From positions 558,001-622,000 of the forward strand of contig NZ_JBDPLZ010000002.1 in NCBI RefSeq assembly GCF_039871655.1: a stretch of DNA of 64,000 nucleotides, in the 5' to 3' direction. A model generated the notes under the pieces. It searched no databases. It had not been told where the DNA came from and was given only the letters and a program-made list of their open reading frames with translations. The stretch is from Actinocorallia sp039871655. Lineage in GTDB: Bacteria > Actinomycetota > Actinomycetes > Streptosporangiales > Streptosporangiaceae. A program made the position numbers and the translations under genes. Shown here one piece after another: positions 54,157 through 62,571 of the stretch (positions within the stretch are counted from its first letter, which is position 1; each line of letters begins with the position of its first letter).

Positions 54157-54693
54157 TCAGGGTTCCTGGACGACGGGCCGGGCGCGCAGCCCCTCGGGGA
54201 GGCGGCGGCCGGCCCGGAAGAGCTCGATGCCCAGCAGTTCGCCCGAGCGGGCGAAGTCCAGGACCGCGGCGAGCTCGCCGTTCCGGTCGCCGACCTCGAT
54301 CTGCTCCACCGCCTCCTGCGCCTGGTCGAACACCCCGGCCAACGCGATGTAGGCGCTGTCGGAGGAGAACTCGTGCAGCACCTTGATCCGCTGGAAGGGG
54401 GAGGGGAAGCCCAGGTCGGGCTCGCCCCACAGGCGCAGCCGATGGCTCTGCTCCGAGCCGGTCAGCACCCCCCAGATCACTCCCTGGACGAGCTGGAGCG
54501 CCTGGACGGAGTCCTCTCCGGCGACCTGGTACCGGCCGTCCCAGTCGCCCAGCCCCTCGATCTCGTAGGGGCAGAGCCACTCTCCGCGCCCGTCGGGATC
54601 ACGGTGGGGCTGGCCGATGGAGATCACCACGTCCCGGAGCCCGTCCCCGTTCTCGTCGTGCAACTGCAGAACCCGCCGCGCGATCACGTTCAC
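54157..54693 (-). CDS. Two-domain hypothetical protein (DUF6968-like plus DUF2283-like)
   Basis: The first 90 residues (VISIGQPHRDPDGRGEWLCPYEIEGL in parts: GEWLCPYEIEGL, VAGEDSVQALQLVQGVI) resemble DUF6968. The last 75 (HEFSSDSAYIALAG, GELAAVLDFARSGELLGIELFRAGRRL) resemble DUF2283, a small beta-rich domain usually found alone. Their joining in one 178-residue protein looks unusual. No membrane segment or signal is present. It stands alone between the lprG promoter and tRNA-Met. Confidence 0.6.
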   Translation of the reverse strand: MNVIARRVLQLHDENGDGLRDVVISIGQPHRDPDGRGEWLCPYEIEGLGDWDGRYQVAGEDSVQALQLVQGVIWGVLTGSEQSHRLRLWGEPDLGFPSPFQRIKVLHEFSSDSAYIALAGVFDQAQEAVEQIEVGDRNGELAAVLDFARSGELLGIELFRAGRRLPEGLRARPVVQEP

Positions 54694-54914
54694 GGAGTTG
54701 ATCTACCTCGTTCCCCCGGCCGGGAAACGACGGGATGCCGACCAGGACGGACGCATACCGGGAGACGACCCGGCCTCTAACCCGGCTTGGCCGGGCTTTC
54801 CACGGAGGTACGGGAGGGGGGCCTCGGTCTCCCGGGGGAGCCGACCGGAGACGACTCACGGCGATGAATATCGGGTAAGTACGCTTATACGCAGGTCGGG
54901 GCGTGGGGAGAAGG

Positions 54915-54988
54915 TGGGGCGGGTGGGGCTCGAACCCACGACCGGCGGATTATGAGTCCGCTGCTCTGACCGGCTGAGCTACCGCCCC
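54915..54988 (-). tRNA. tRNA-Met (CAT)
   Basis: The 74-base cloverleaf has acceptor GGGGCGG/CCGCCCC, anticodon loop CTCATAA with anticodon CAT and T-loop TTCGAGC. Sequence fits elongator methionine tRNA. A lysidine-modified isoleucine tRNA with the same anticodon cannot be excluded. Confidence 0.9.
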
Positions 54989-55144
54989 TGGCCTCGTGCG
55001 GGCCTGTTCCGGCCGGAGGCCGGGACCCAACAGAAAGTGTAGAGCGTGCCGGGGGGACGGTGAACACTTCGCGGGAACGGGGTGGGACGGAGCGGGGAAG
55101 GCGAAGCCCAAGTCGGGGGAAGAGGCGGAGTTTGCGGGCTAATT

Positions 55145-56239
55145 ATGGCGAAATCACCCAATGAACTGCTGGTCGGGGTGGAAGAGGAGTTCCATCTCGT
55201 CGACCTGGACAGCGGCCAGCTGACGCCCGCCGCCACGACCCTGCTCGACCTTCTGCCCGGCAAGAGGTACAGCGCGGAGCTCCAGGCCACGACGATCGAG
55301 GCGCACAGCGCGCCCTGGGCGAGGCTGGACGACCTGGCGGAGGACCTGACGGCCACCCGGAAGGTGCTGATCAAGACGGCCGAGGAGCGGGGCCTGGGCG
55401 TGGTGGCCACCGGCACGGTGCCGCTCGCCGCGGTCTCCGGCCACGACATCCCGCCCGTGCCCAGGTTCCAGCACATGCACGACCTCTACCGCTCCCTGGC
55501 AGGGGAGCAGCTGATCTGCGGGGTCCAGGTGCACGTGGACGTGCCCGACCGCGACCTGGCGGTGCGGGTGCTGCGGCGGCTGGCGCCCTGGCTGCCGGTC
55601 TTCCTCGCGCTCAGCGCCAGCTCGCCTTTCTGGCGGGGAGCCGACACCGGCTACTCCAGCTACCGCTCGCTGCTGTGGCAGCGCTGGCCGACCGCCGGCC
55701 CGCCCGGTTCCTTCGACAGCGCCGCCGAATACGACGCGCTGGTGGCCAGGCTCGTGGCCGACGGGACGATCATCGACCCGGGCATGGTCTACTTCGACGT
55801 CCGGCCGTCCTGCCATCTGCCGACGCTGGAGCTGCGCGTCTGCGACGCCTGCCCGAGGGTGGACGACGTCGTCCTTCTGGCCGGGTTGTTCCGCGCCCTG
55901 GTCCGGCGGGAGTGCGCGGCCGAGAGGGAGCGGGAGTTCCGGCCCGTGCGGGGGGAGCTGCTGCGCTCGGCGACGTGGCACGCCGCCAGGTTCGGGCTCG
56001 GCGGGCTGCTGGTCGATCCGGCCACGGGACGCCCCGCGCCGGCCGGCGAGGTCGTCCGGGACCTGCTGGCGGAGCTGGGGCCGTTCCTCGAGGAGGCGGG
56101 GGACCGGGACCTGGTCTCCGCTCTGGCCGCGGATCTCCTGGAACGGGGGGACTGCGCGGCCAGGCAGCGCGCCGTCCACGACCGGGGAGGCTCGCTGCGG
56201 GCGGTCGTCGCGGGGCTCGTCACCGAGACCCGGGCCTGA
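55145..56239 (+). CDS. Glutamate-cysteine-ligase-like carboxylate-amine ligase (YbdK type)
   Basis: The 364-residue protein belongs to the GCS2 family: VGVEEEFHLVDLDSG at the N-terminus, ELQATTIEAHSAPW, GVQVHVDVPD, the RSLLWQRWP segment and FDVRPSCHLPTLELRVCDA. These ligases couple glutamate to an amine, classically cysteine, using ATP; in mycothiol-making actinobacteria they often have other substrates. The ATG at 55145 is preferred to 55082 because conserved sequence starts right after it. No partner gene reveals the substrate. Confidence 0.87.
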   Translation: MAKSPNELLVGVEEEFHLVDLDSGQLTPAATTLLDLLPGKRYSAELQATTIEAHSAPWARLDDLAEDLTATRKVLIKTAEERGLGVVATGTVPLAAVSGHDIPPVPRFQHMHDLYRSLAGEQLICGVQVHVDVPDRDLAVRVLRRLAPWLPVFLALSASSPFWRGADTGYSSYRSLLWQRWPTAGPPGSFDSAAEYDALVARLVADGTIIDPGMVYFDVRPSCHLPTLELRVCDACPRVDDVVLLAGLFRALVRRECAAEREREFRPVRGELLRSATWHAARFGLGGLLVDPATGRPAPAGEVVRDLLAELGPFLEEAGDRDLVSALAADLLERGDCAARQRAVHDRGGSLRAVVAGLVTETRA

Positions 56240-56315
56240 TCGGGAGCGCCGAGAATTACCTCAAATAACCCCATAGGGGGATGAAACTCCATTCATGGTG
56301 CAGTAAAAATACTTC

Positions 56316-57470
56316 ATGCCCCCCGAGCCGGACGAGACCCTCCACCGCAAACTTCGCACGGCCGTCGCGGACGAAATCCCCGCGGCGATCGAGCTGCGGC
56401 ACCGCCTGCACGCCGAGCCCCGGATCTCCGGCCAGGAGGAGGACACCGCCCGCGAGGTCGTGGCGGCCCTGGACGCCGGGCCCGGAGAACGCGTGGCGGG
56501 GACCGGCCGCCTCCTGCGGATCGGCGGGGAGGGGCCGGCCGTGGTGCTGCGCGCCGAACTCGACGCCCTGCCGATGACCGAGCGGACCGGGGCGCCCTGG
56601 AGCGCGACCGGAGCCGCCATGCACGCCTGCGGCCACGACGTCCACCTCGCCGCGCTCGTCGCCGTCTGCCGCGCCGCGGCCAGGATCGGCCCGGACGTCC
56701 CGATCCTGGCCCTCCTGCAGCCGCGGGAGGAGACCCACCCCTCCGGAGCCGAGGACGTCGTGCGGTCGGGCGTCCTGGAAGGCGCCATCGCGGTGGTCGG
56801 CGCCCACGTCCAGCCGCGGCTGCCCGCCGGGGTCGTCGGCGCCACCCCCGGGCCGGTCAACGCCGCCGCCGACGAGTTCGAGATCGTCGTGACCGGTGCG
56901 GGCGGCCACGCGGGCTACCCCCACCTGACCCGTGACCCCGTCCTGGCCGTGTGCCAGGTCGTCGTCGCCCTCCAGCACCTGGCGTCCCGCCGGTTCGACC
57001 CCGTGCTGGGCGCGTCCTGCACCGTCGGCCACATCACCGGGGGGAGCGCCGCGAACGTCGTCCCGGACACCGCGGCGGCGCGCGGCACCGTCCGGGTCAT
57101 GCGGGACGAGGACCGCGCCGAGGCGGCCCGGCTCATCACCGAGATCGCCGCGCACACCGCCGCCGCCTTCGGCTGCACCGCCGAGACCCGCATCCACCCC
57201 CTGGAACCGGTCCTGCGCAACGACCCGGACCTGGCCGACCGCGCGACCGGAGTCCTCAACGGCTTCGGCATCCCGGTGGACCGCACGTTCAGGTCCTATG
57301 GAGCCGACGACTTCTCGCACTACTGCCACGGCGCCCGCGGCCTCATGCTCTTCGTCGGCACCGACCCGTCGGCTCCGGGCCTGCATCACCCGGCCTTCCT
57401 GCCGGGCGACGAGGTCGTCGGACGGGTCGCCGACGCCCTGGTGGCCGGATACCTGGCCGCCGCGACCTGA
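56316..57470 (+). CDS. M20-family amidohydrolase
   Basis: The 384-residue protein has the M20D-type metal site: RAELDALPM, MHACGHDVHLA, QPREETHPSGAED and the C-terminal HHPAFL, plus the dimerisation insert. It resembles hippurate or N-acyl-amino-acid hydrolases, which cleave amide bonds of acylated amino acids. ATG 56316 has no clear ribosome-binding site; the AT-rich TAAAAAT just upstream may be a -10 of a leaderless transcript. Substrate unknown. Confidence 0.87.
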   Translation: MPPEPDETLHRKLRTAVADEIPAAIELRHRLHAEPRISGQEEDTAREVVAALDAGPGERVAGTGRLLRIGGEGPAVVLRAELDALPMTERTGAPWSATGAAMHACGHDVHLAALVAVCRAAARIGPDVPILALLQPREETHPSGAEDVVRSGVLEGAIAVVGAHVQPRLPAGVVGATPGPVNAAADEFEIVVTGAGGHAGYPHLTRDPVLAVCQVVVALQHLASRRFDPVLGASCTVGHITGGSAANVVPDTAAARGTVRVMRDEDRAEAARLITEIAAHTAAAFGCTAETRIHPLEPVLRNDPDLADRATGVLNGFGIPVDRTFRSYGADDFSHYCHGARGLMLFVGTDPSAPGLHHPAFLPGDEVVGRVADALVAGYLAAAT

Positions 57471-57484
57471 GCGCCGGCCCCGGA

Positions 57485-58186
57485 TCAGCGCTTCGTTCCG
57501 GAGCCGCGCGGACGGGGAGGGGCCGCCGATCCGGACCGGGCCGAGCAGAAGAGGAAGGCCAGGACCAGGAGGCCGACGATCGGCCACGCCCAGAGGAACG
57601 ACTCGTCGGACTTGACCTCGACGGTCAGCAGGCAGACCACGGAGATCAAGGACGACCAGGACAGGAACCACAGGAGCCCGTTCGGACGGGAGCCGCGTCT
57701 CCCGCCGCGCGGAGGCCGGGGTCGGGGTTCGGGCCGGGAGACGGGAGGGGGCCGTTCTCCTCGCCGCCGGACCTGGCGGGGGCCGGGGCCCCGGCGGTCC
57801 GAGGCGGGACGCCCGAAGTCCTGCACGGTGCGGCCGGTTCCGTCCGCCACGGTCCGTCCGGGATCGTCCGCCGTGGTCCGTCCGGGGTCGTCCGAGACCG
57901 GCCGCCTGGGTGCCGCGGTCGAGTGGCGTCCGGTCGGGGGCCGTTGCGGGGCGACGACCGGACTGGGGGCGGGCGGTCGCTGGGCCGGCGGCCTCCGCCT
58001 GACGGGAGGCGGCGCGGCGGCCCGGTCCTGCCCGGTCCGGTTCGGGGCGGGCGGAGCGGTCACGGGCCGGAGCGGTCCTGAGGCGTTTGCGCTCGGCGGG
58101 TTCCCGCCGGGAGTCGCGGGGTCGCGTCCACGGAACCGCCCATGGGAGGCGGGGGGCGTGAACCCAGGAGGCGTTGGATCGCTCAC
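57485..58186 (-). CDS. Pro/Arg-rich protein with two C-terminal membrane helices
   Basis: From GTG 58186 the product is 233 residues. The first 150 are low complexity, rich in Pro, Arg and Gly with near-repeats of PGRTVAD/PGRTTAD, and likely disordered. Two hydrophobic helices follow (about 163-182 and 194-210). A short basic tail ends it. The C-terminal layout suggests a small two-helix membrane protein with a long cytoplasmic linker. I do not recognise a family. Confidence 0.55.
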   Translation of the reverse strand: MSDPTPPGFTPPASHGRFRGRDPATPGGNPPSANASGPLRPVTAPPAPNRTGQDRAAAPPPVRRRPPAQRPPAPSPVVAPQRPPTGRHSTAAPRRPVSDDPGRTTADDPGRTVADGTGRTVQDFGRPASDRRGPGPRQVRRRGERPPPVSRPEPRPRPPRGGRRGSRPNGLLWFLSWSSLISVVCLLTVEVKSDESFLWAWPIVGLLVLAFLFCSARSGSAAPPRPRGSGTKR

Positions 58187-58383
58187 GGCAGAACTCCACG
58201 CGGTGCGGTATGCAGGCAAACCAGTCCTATCAGACAGACGGCTAGAGGTTCACCTTTATCTTGGCTTTTCGCGATGGATATTGATCCGTTATGGAGCGCC
58301 GGGGGGGGTCACGGAAAACGCCGATCCCCGGGTCCTCCCCCCGCAGGGGAGGCCCGGGGACCGGTATCAGCCCGAGTGCTGCC

Positions 58384-58512
58384 TCAGATCTGGGTGCGGC
58401 GCGGGTTGGCAGTGCTGGTCGGCCAGTTGGCGAGCGCGGCGGCCACTTCGTCGTCGGCGGCGACGGGCGTCTCGATCTCCTCGTTCACGGAGGTGGGCGA
58501 CTGGTCGGTCAC
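58384..58512 (-). CDS. Small acidic peptide, possible precursor-like gene
   Basis: From GTG 58512 the product is 42 residues: an acidic N-terminal half (MTDQSPTSVNEEIETPVAADD) and a C-terminal half ending NWPTSTANPRRTQI, with no cysteine. GAAGGGA precedes the GTG. The frame is open back to ATG 58596, adding an Arg-rich extension. The leader-like acidic part and a distinct C-terminus recall ribosomally made peptide precursors, but no modifying enzyme or transporter is nearby. It may equally be a small regulator or be spurious. Confidence 0.4.
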   Translation of the reverse strand: MTDQSPTSVNEEIETPVAADDEVAAALANWPTSTANPRRTQI

Positions 58513-58841
58513 GGCTGCTTGTTCCCTTCGCTCTTCTTCGGACTCCGGTGCGCGGCCGGGGGCCGGACGGAGACGACGGATGATGTTACCAGCCAAGGAT
58601 ATCCGCCCTCCTCCCGCGCCCGGGAGCGGTCAGGGCAATCCCGGGGCGGCCATTTACTGCCATATGCCAAAAAACTAAGATTTACCTGGATGTTAAGGCA
58701 AGGTCTGAAGGTCCCGAAGCCGGGGGTGGCGGCGGCCCCGGGGCGGAGTGCGGGGCGGAAACCGCCTGGTGGGGTACGAGGTGTCACTCTGGGTGAGTGG
58801 AATCACTTTGTCTCTTTAATTAGCTTTCCGTTGCTTTTTTC
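58513..58841. other. Intergenic stretch between the small peptide gene and the S8 protease
   Basis: No supported gene, riboswitch or tRNA was found. The AT-rich segment around 58660-58700 and 58800-58840 may hold promoter and terminator signals, but I cannot define them. Confidence 0.4.
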
Positions 58842-60050
58842 CTAGAGGCGCGTGACGTTGAGCAGACGCTCCTGAACGCCGTCGGGATCGTCGGCGGAGT
58901 TCCAGTCGGTCGTCCCGGCGCTCTGCAGGGCGCTCTTCACCGCGGCGGGCGAGGCCGTCGGGTGGGCGGCCTTGTAGCGGGCGGCGGCGCCCGCGGCGTG
59001 CGGAGCCGCCATGGAGGTGCCCGAACTGGTGCTGTAGCCGCCCTTGATCCAGGTGGAGCGGATGCAGGCGCCGGGGGCGATGAGGTCGATGTCACGGCCG
59101 TGGTTGGAGAAGTTCGCGAAGGTGTCGTCCTGGTCGGCGACGCAGGTGGACTGCGCCTTGCCGCCGGGCAGCCCGTCGAAGTCGGCCAGCGCGCTGACGG
59201 TGATCACCTCGTCGTAGGAGGCCGGCACGTGCTTCGCGGAGTCGACGGAGGAGTTGCCCGCGGCCACCGTGTAGGTGACGCCGGCGGCCACCGACGTGCA
59301 GATCGCCTGGTGCAGGGCGTCACGGGCGGTGTTGCCGCAGGCGCCGTCGTCGGTGCCGGTGGCGCCGAGGCTCAGGTTGGCGACCTCGATCTCGCCGGCG
59401 TGGGCGGTGACGTGGTCGATGCCGCAGATGATCGAGGAGAAGGTGCCGTTCCCGGAGTCGTCGAGCACCCGGACCGGCCACACCCGCGCGCCCGGCGCGA
59501 CGCCGACCACGCCTTCGCCGTCGTCGAGGGCGCCGATCGTGCCGGCGACGTGGGTGCCGTGGCCGTTGCCGTCCTGGGCGCCGGTCCCCCCGGTGCAGTT
59601 CTTGGCCCCGGCGGTGTGCACGTTGAGGTCGGGGTGGTCCGACTGGATCCCGGTGTCGATCACCGCGACGTCCACGTCGATCCGTTCGCCGGCGGAGCCG
59701 CCGCCGGAGGAGCGTCTGGGCTCGGCGTCGACGCGGTCGACGCCCGTGGGAACCGTCTGGGCCTCCAGTCGGACGCTGCGGTCGGGCTGGACGAACCGCA
59801 CCCGGGGGTCCTCGGTGATCTTCTTGGCGACGGCGGGCGTCATGGCCGCCGCGTAACCGTGCAGGGCGTGGTCGTAGGTGTGCAGGACCTTGGCGCTGTA
59901 CTCCCCGGAGTGCTGCCGGGCGACCGAGACGGAGTCGCTGCCCTTCTTCAGCACCACGATGTAGCCGGCGGGGGGATCGGCCAGGACGGGGGGCGCGGCG
60001 AGGGCGGAGAGGACGGCGGCCGTCAGGACGGCGGAGGTCGAGCGACGCAT
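58842..60050 (-). CDS. Secreted S8 subtilase, copy 2
   Basis: The 402-residue preproenzyme has a signal peptide (RRSTSAVLTAAVLSALAAPPVLA), an I9 propeptide (GYIVVLKKGSDSVS ... GYAAAMTPAVAKKI) and a subtilisin domain with the triad Asp in VIDTGIQSDHPDL, His in GNGHGTHVAGTI and Ser in SSGTSMAAPHAAG. The conserved oxyanion Asn is in VAAGNSS. No extra C-terminal domain follows, so it is a compact alkaline-protease-like enzyme. GGAGG precedes the ATG at 60050. It is about three-quarters identical by eye to the next gene upstream, a tandem paralogue. Confidence 0.93.
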   Translation of the reverse strand: MRRSTSAVLTAAVLSALAAPPVLADPPAGYIVVLKKGSDSVSVARQHSGEYSAKVLHTYDHALHGYAAAMTPAVAKKITEDPRVRFVQPDRSVRLEAQTVPTGVDRVDAEPRRSSGGGSAGERIDVDVAVIDTGIQSDHPDLNVHTAGAKNCTGGTGAQDGNGHGTHVAGTIGALDDGEGVVGVAPGARVWPVRVLDDSGNGTFSSIICGIDHVTAHAGEIEVANLSLGATGTDDGACGNTARDALHQAICTSVAAGVTYTVAAGNSSVDSAKHVPASYDEVITVSALADFDGLPGGKAQSTCVADQDDTFANFSNHGRDIDLIAPGACIRSTWIKGGYSTSSGTSMAAPHAAGAAARYKAAHPTASPAAVKSALQSAGTTDWNSADDPDGVQERLLNVTRL

Positions 60051-60156
60051 GCGGAATTCCTCCGGAATTGAATCCGTCACGGGATTTCGAATCGCTCATG
60101 GTAATCCGCCCTGTGGTTTGTTGAGATTCTTTCCCGCTCCAGGGAAATGCGTGTCG

Positions 60157-60172
60157 ACGGCAAATATGCCGT
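60157..60172. promoter_or_regulatory. Inverted repeat upstream of the downstream S8 gene
   Basis: ACGGCA-AATA-TGCCGT is a perfect 6-4-6 repeat about 110 bases upstream of the ATG at 60050 and downstream of the other S8 gene. Possible operator. Confidence 0.4.
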
Positions 60173-60218
60173 TTGGTGCGCAACGCAAGGAGTTCGACGG
60201 ACGCCCCAGGACGGAGGA

Positions 60219-60242
60219 CCGCCCGGGCCGTGGCCCGGGCGG
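60219..60242 (-). terminator. Terminator between the two S8 genes
   Basis: CCGCCCGGGCC (60219-60229) and GGCCCGGGCGG (60232-60242) are perfectly complementary, about 15 bases beyond the stop of the upstream S8 gene. Confidence 0.75.
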
Positions 60243-60257
60243 CGAAGGAGTCGGGGA

Positions 60258-61466
60258 TCAGAAGCCGGCCACGTTGAGGAGCTTCTCCTTGATGCCGTCG
60301 GGGTCGTCGGAGTTCGTCCAGTTGGTGGTGCCGGCGCTCTGCAGGGCGCTCTTCACCGCGGAGGGCGAGGCCGTCGGGTGGGTGGCCTTGTAGAGGGCGG
60401 CGGCGCCCGCCACGTGCGGGGTCGCCATCGAGGTGCCGGAGATGGTGTTGTAGCCGCTGCCCGTCCAGGTCGAGTTGATGCAGACGCCGGGCGCGATGAG
60501 GTCGACGTCGGAGCCGTAGTTGGAGAAGTTCGCGAAGGTGTCGTCCACGTCGGAGCGGCAGGTGGCCGCCGCTCCGCCGCCGGGCAGGCCGTTGAAGTCG
60601 GCCAGGGCGCTGACGGTGATGACCTCGTTGTAGGAGGCCGGCACGTAGCCGGCGGAGTTGGCGGAGCTGTTGCCCGCGGCGACCGCGTAGGTGACGCCGG
60701 CGGCCACCGACGCGCAGATCGCCTGGTGCATGGCGTCGCCGTTGCTGTTGCCGCAGTTGTTGTCGTCGGTGCCGGAGCCGCCGAGGCTCAGGTTGGCGAC
60801 CTCGATCTCGTCGGCGTTCGCCGTCACGTAGTCGATGCCGCAGATGATGGAGGAGAAGGTGCCGCTGCCGGAGTTGTTGAGCACCCGGATGGGCCACACC
60901 CGGGCGCCCGGCGCGACGCCGACGACCCCGCTGGTGTTGTCGATGGCGCCGATCGTGCCGGCGACGTGGGTGCCGTGGCCGTTGCCGTCGGCGGCGCTGG
61001 AGCCGGTGGAGCAGTTCTTGGCCCCGGCGGTGTAGACGTTCAGGTCGGGGTGGTTGAGCTGGATGCCGGTGTCGATCACCGCGACGTCCACGTTGACCCG
61101 CTCGTCGACGCCGTCGATGTCGGCGGTGGGGCTGGTCTCGGCGTCGACGCGGTTGATGCCGGTCGGCAGCGTCTGGGCCGCGACCGTCACCTTCTGGTCG
61201 ACCTGGACGAACTGCACCCGCGAGTCCTTGGCGATCGCCTTGGCCGCGGAGGGGGCCATGTTCGCGGAGTAGCCGCGCAGGGCGTGGCTGTAGGTGCGGG
61301 TGAGCTTCGTCTTGTGCTTGTTGCCGTGCTCCTTGGCGACCTTCGAGGAGTCGTTGCCCTTCTTGAGCACCACGATGTAGTCGACGGCTTCTTCGGCCTG
61401 GACGGCGGGGGCGGTGGCGGCGACGAGGAACGCCGCTGCCAGGACGGACAGGAGGGAATGACGCAT
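60258..61466 (-). CDS. Secreted S8 subtilase, copy 1
   Basis: This 402-residue protein has the same layout as its tandem neighbour: signal peptide (RHSLLSVLAAAFLVAATAPAVQA), I9 propeptide (DYIVVLKKGNDSSK) and catalytic domain with Asp in VIDTGIQLNHPDL, His in GNGHGTHVAGTI and Ser in ISGTSMATPHVAG. It is slightly more acidic and has an insertion ETSPTADIDGVDE at the mature N-terminus. GGAGG precedes the ATG at 61466, and TACAAT (61563-61558) is a good -10 for a long leader. It was probably the parent or sister copy in the duplication. Confidence 0.93.
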   Translation of the reverse strand: MRHSLLSVLAAAFLVAATAPAVQAEEAVDYIVVLKKGNDSSKVAKEHGNKHKTKLTRTYSHALRGYSANMAPSAAKAIAKDSRVQFVQVDQKVTVAAQTLPTGINRVDAETSPTADIDGVDERVNVDVAVIDTGIQLNHPDLNVYTAGAKNCSTGSSAADGNGHGTHVAGTIGAIDNTSGVVGVAPGARVWPIRVLNNSGSGTFSSIICGIDYVTANADEIEVANLSLGGSGTDDNNCGNSNGDAMHQAICASVAAGVTYAVAAGNSSANSAGYVPASYNEVITVSALADFNGLPGGGAAATCRSDVDDTFANFSNYGSDVDLIAPGVCINSTWTGSGYNTISGTSMATPHVAGAAALYKATHPTASPSAVKSALQSAGTTNWTNSDDPDGIKEKLLNVAGF

Positions 61467-61781
61467 GGGGGTACTCCTCCAATTAAGGGGGATTTTCGGG
61501 AGCAAACGCATCTTCGAACGCCCTCCATGCGGGTGCCAGGGTCCAAATAAATCCGTTATTGTATTTTGACCAATTCCTAATAAAGTGCCAGGACCCTTGA
61601 CAGTGCCGGTTTCGAGGAGGGTGGAACCTTCCTAAAATGGATGGTTAACCCACATGACACATGCCTGTCATATTGGCTAATTCTCATGGTGGCCGGAACT
61701 CTGGCCCGGTCCGGCGCTCCGGCGTGGCTCCCCTGTTCGAGGACGTCCGAGAAGGGGCATCTGAAAAGGGAAAGGAGCACC
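61467..61781. promoter_or_regulatory. Divergent promoter region between S8 protease and methyltransferase
   Basis: An AT-rich patch (61548-61585) contains TACAAT as a minus-strand -10 for the protease. TTGACA (61597-61602) and TAAAAT (61633-61638) occur on the plus strand but not at a proper spacing for one promoter. No gene is supported. Confidence 0.45.
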
Positions 61782-62564
61782 ATGACCGAGCCCGTGATCG
61801 ACAAGAGCGTCCCGAACTCCGCTCGGATCTGGAACTACTTCCTGGGCGGCAAGGACCACTACCCGGTCGACGAGGAGGCGGGGGACGCCTACCTGGCCGC
61901 CTTTCCCGGGATCGCGGACATCGCCAGGACCGGCCGGCTCTTCTTGGGCCGCGTCGTGCGATACCTGGTCCAGGAGGAGGGGATCGGCCAGTTCCTCGAC
62001 ATCGGGACGGGCCTGCCGACCGTCGACAACACCCACGAGCTGGCGCAGCGGGCCGACCCGTCCGCCCGGATCGTCTACGTGGACAACGACCCCCTCGTGC
62101 TCTCCCACGCGCGGGCGCTGCTGACCAGCACCCCCGAGGGTGCCACCGACTACATCGACGCCGACATGCGCGAGCCCGCCATGATCCTGGAGAAGACGCA
62201 CGGGACGCTGGACTTCGACAGGCCCGTGGCCCTGACGCTGATGGGCGTCCTGGGGCATGTGGGCGACGACGGGGAGGCGCACGCCCTGGTGGCGGAGCTG
62301 CTGGACGGCCTGCCGCCGGGAAGCTTCCTCGCCCTGTACGACAGCCACGACGAGAACGCCGCGCTGAACGAGGCGCAGCAGCGCTACGACGGCACCGGGG
62401 CGGTGCCCTACAAGCTCCGGAGCAGGGCGCAGATCGAGGCGTTCTTCTCCGGCCTGGAGCTGGTGGAGCCGGGTGTCGTCCCGTGCCCGAGATGGCGCCC
62501 GGAGGTGGACTTCGGCGATGTTCCGGACAGTCCCACGCTCTGCGGGGTCGGGCGAAAGGCGTAG
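61782..62564 (+). CDS. SAM-dependent methyltransferase, Methyltransf_19 type
   Basis: The 260-residue protein has the family opening DKSVPNSARIWNYFLGGKDHYPVDEEAGD and the SAM-binding LDIGTGLPTVDNTHELAQ, YVDNDPLVLSHARALL and IDADMREP. The family is expanded in Streptomyces-like actinobacteria, substrate unknown. AAGGAG lies five bases before the ATG. A helix-turn-helix DUF5753 regulator follows after seven bases, an arrangement often seen for this family, so the methyltransferase is probably under its control. Confidence 0.9.
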   Translation: MTEPVIDKSVPNSARIWNYFLGGKDHYPVDEEAGDAYLAAFPGIADIARTGRLFLGRVVRYLVQEEGIGQFLDIGTGLPTVDNTHELAQRADPSARIVYVDNDPLVLSHARALLTSTPEGATDYIDADMREPAMILEKTHGTLDFDRPVALTLMGVLGHVGDDGEAHALVAELLDGLPPGSFLALYDSHDENAALNEAQQRYDGTGAVPYKLRSRAQIEAFFSGLELVEPGVVPCPRWRPEVDFGDVPDSPTLCGVGRKA

Positions 62565-62571
62565 GAGGCGG

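Noticed and set aside
43622..54988. Integrated element at tRNA-Asn or tRNA-Met
   Set aside because: No integrase, excisionase or tRNA-end direct repeat was found near either tRNA.
58384..61466. RiPP biosynthetic cluster (small peptide plus S8 proteases)
   Set aside because: There is no lanthipeptide synthase, ATP-grasp ligase, radical-SAM enzyme or dedicated transporter nearby, and the proteases have general secreted-subtilase architecture.
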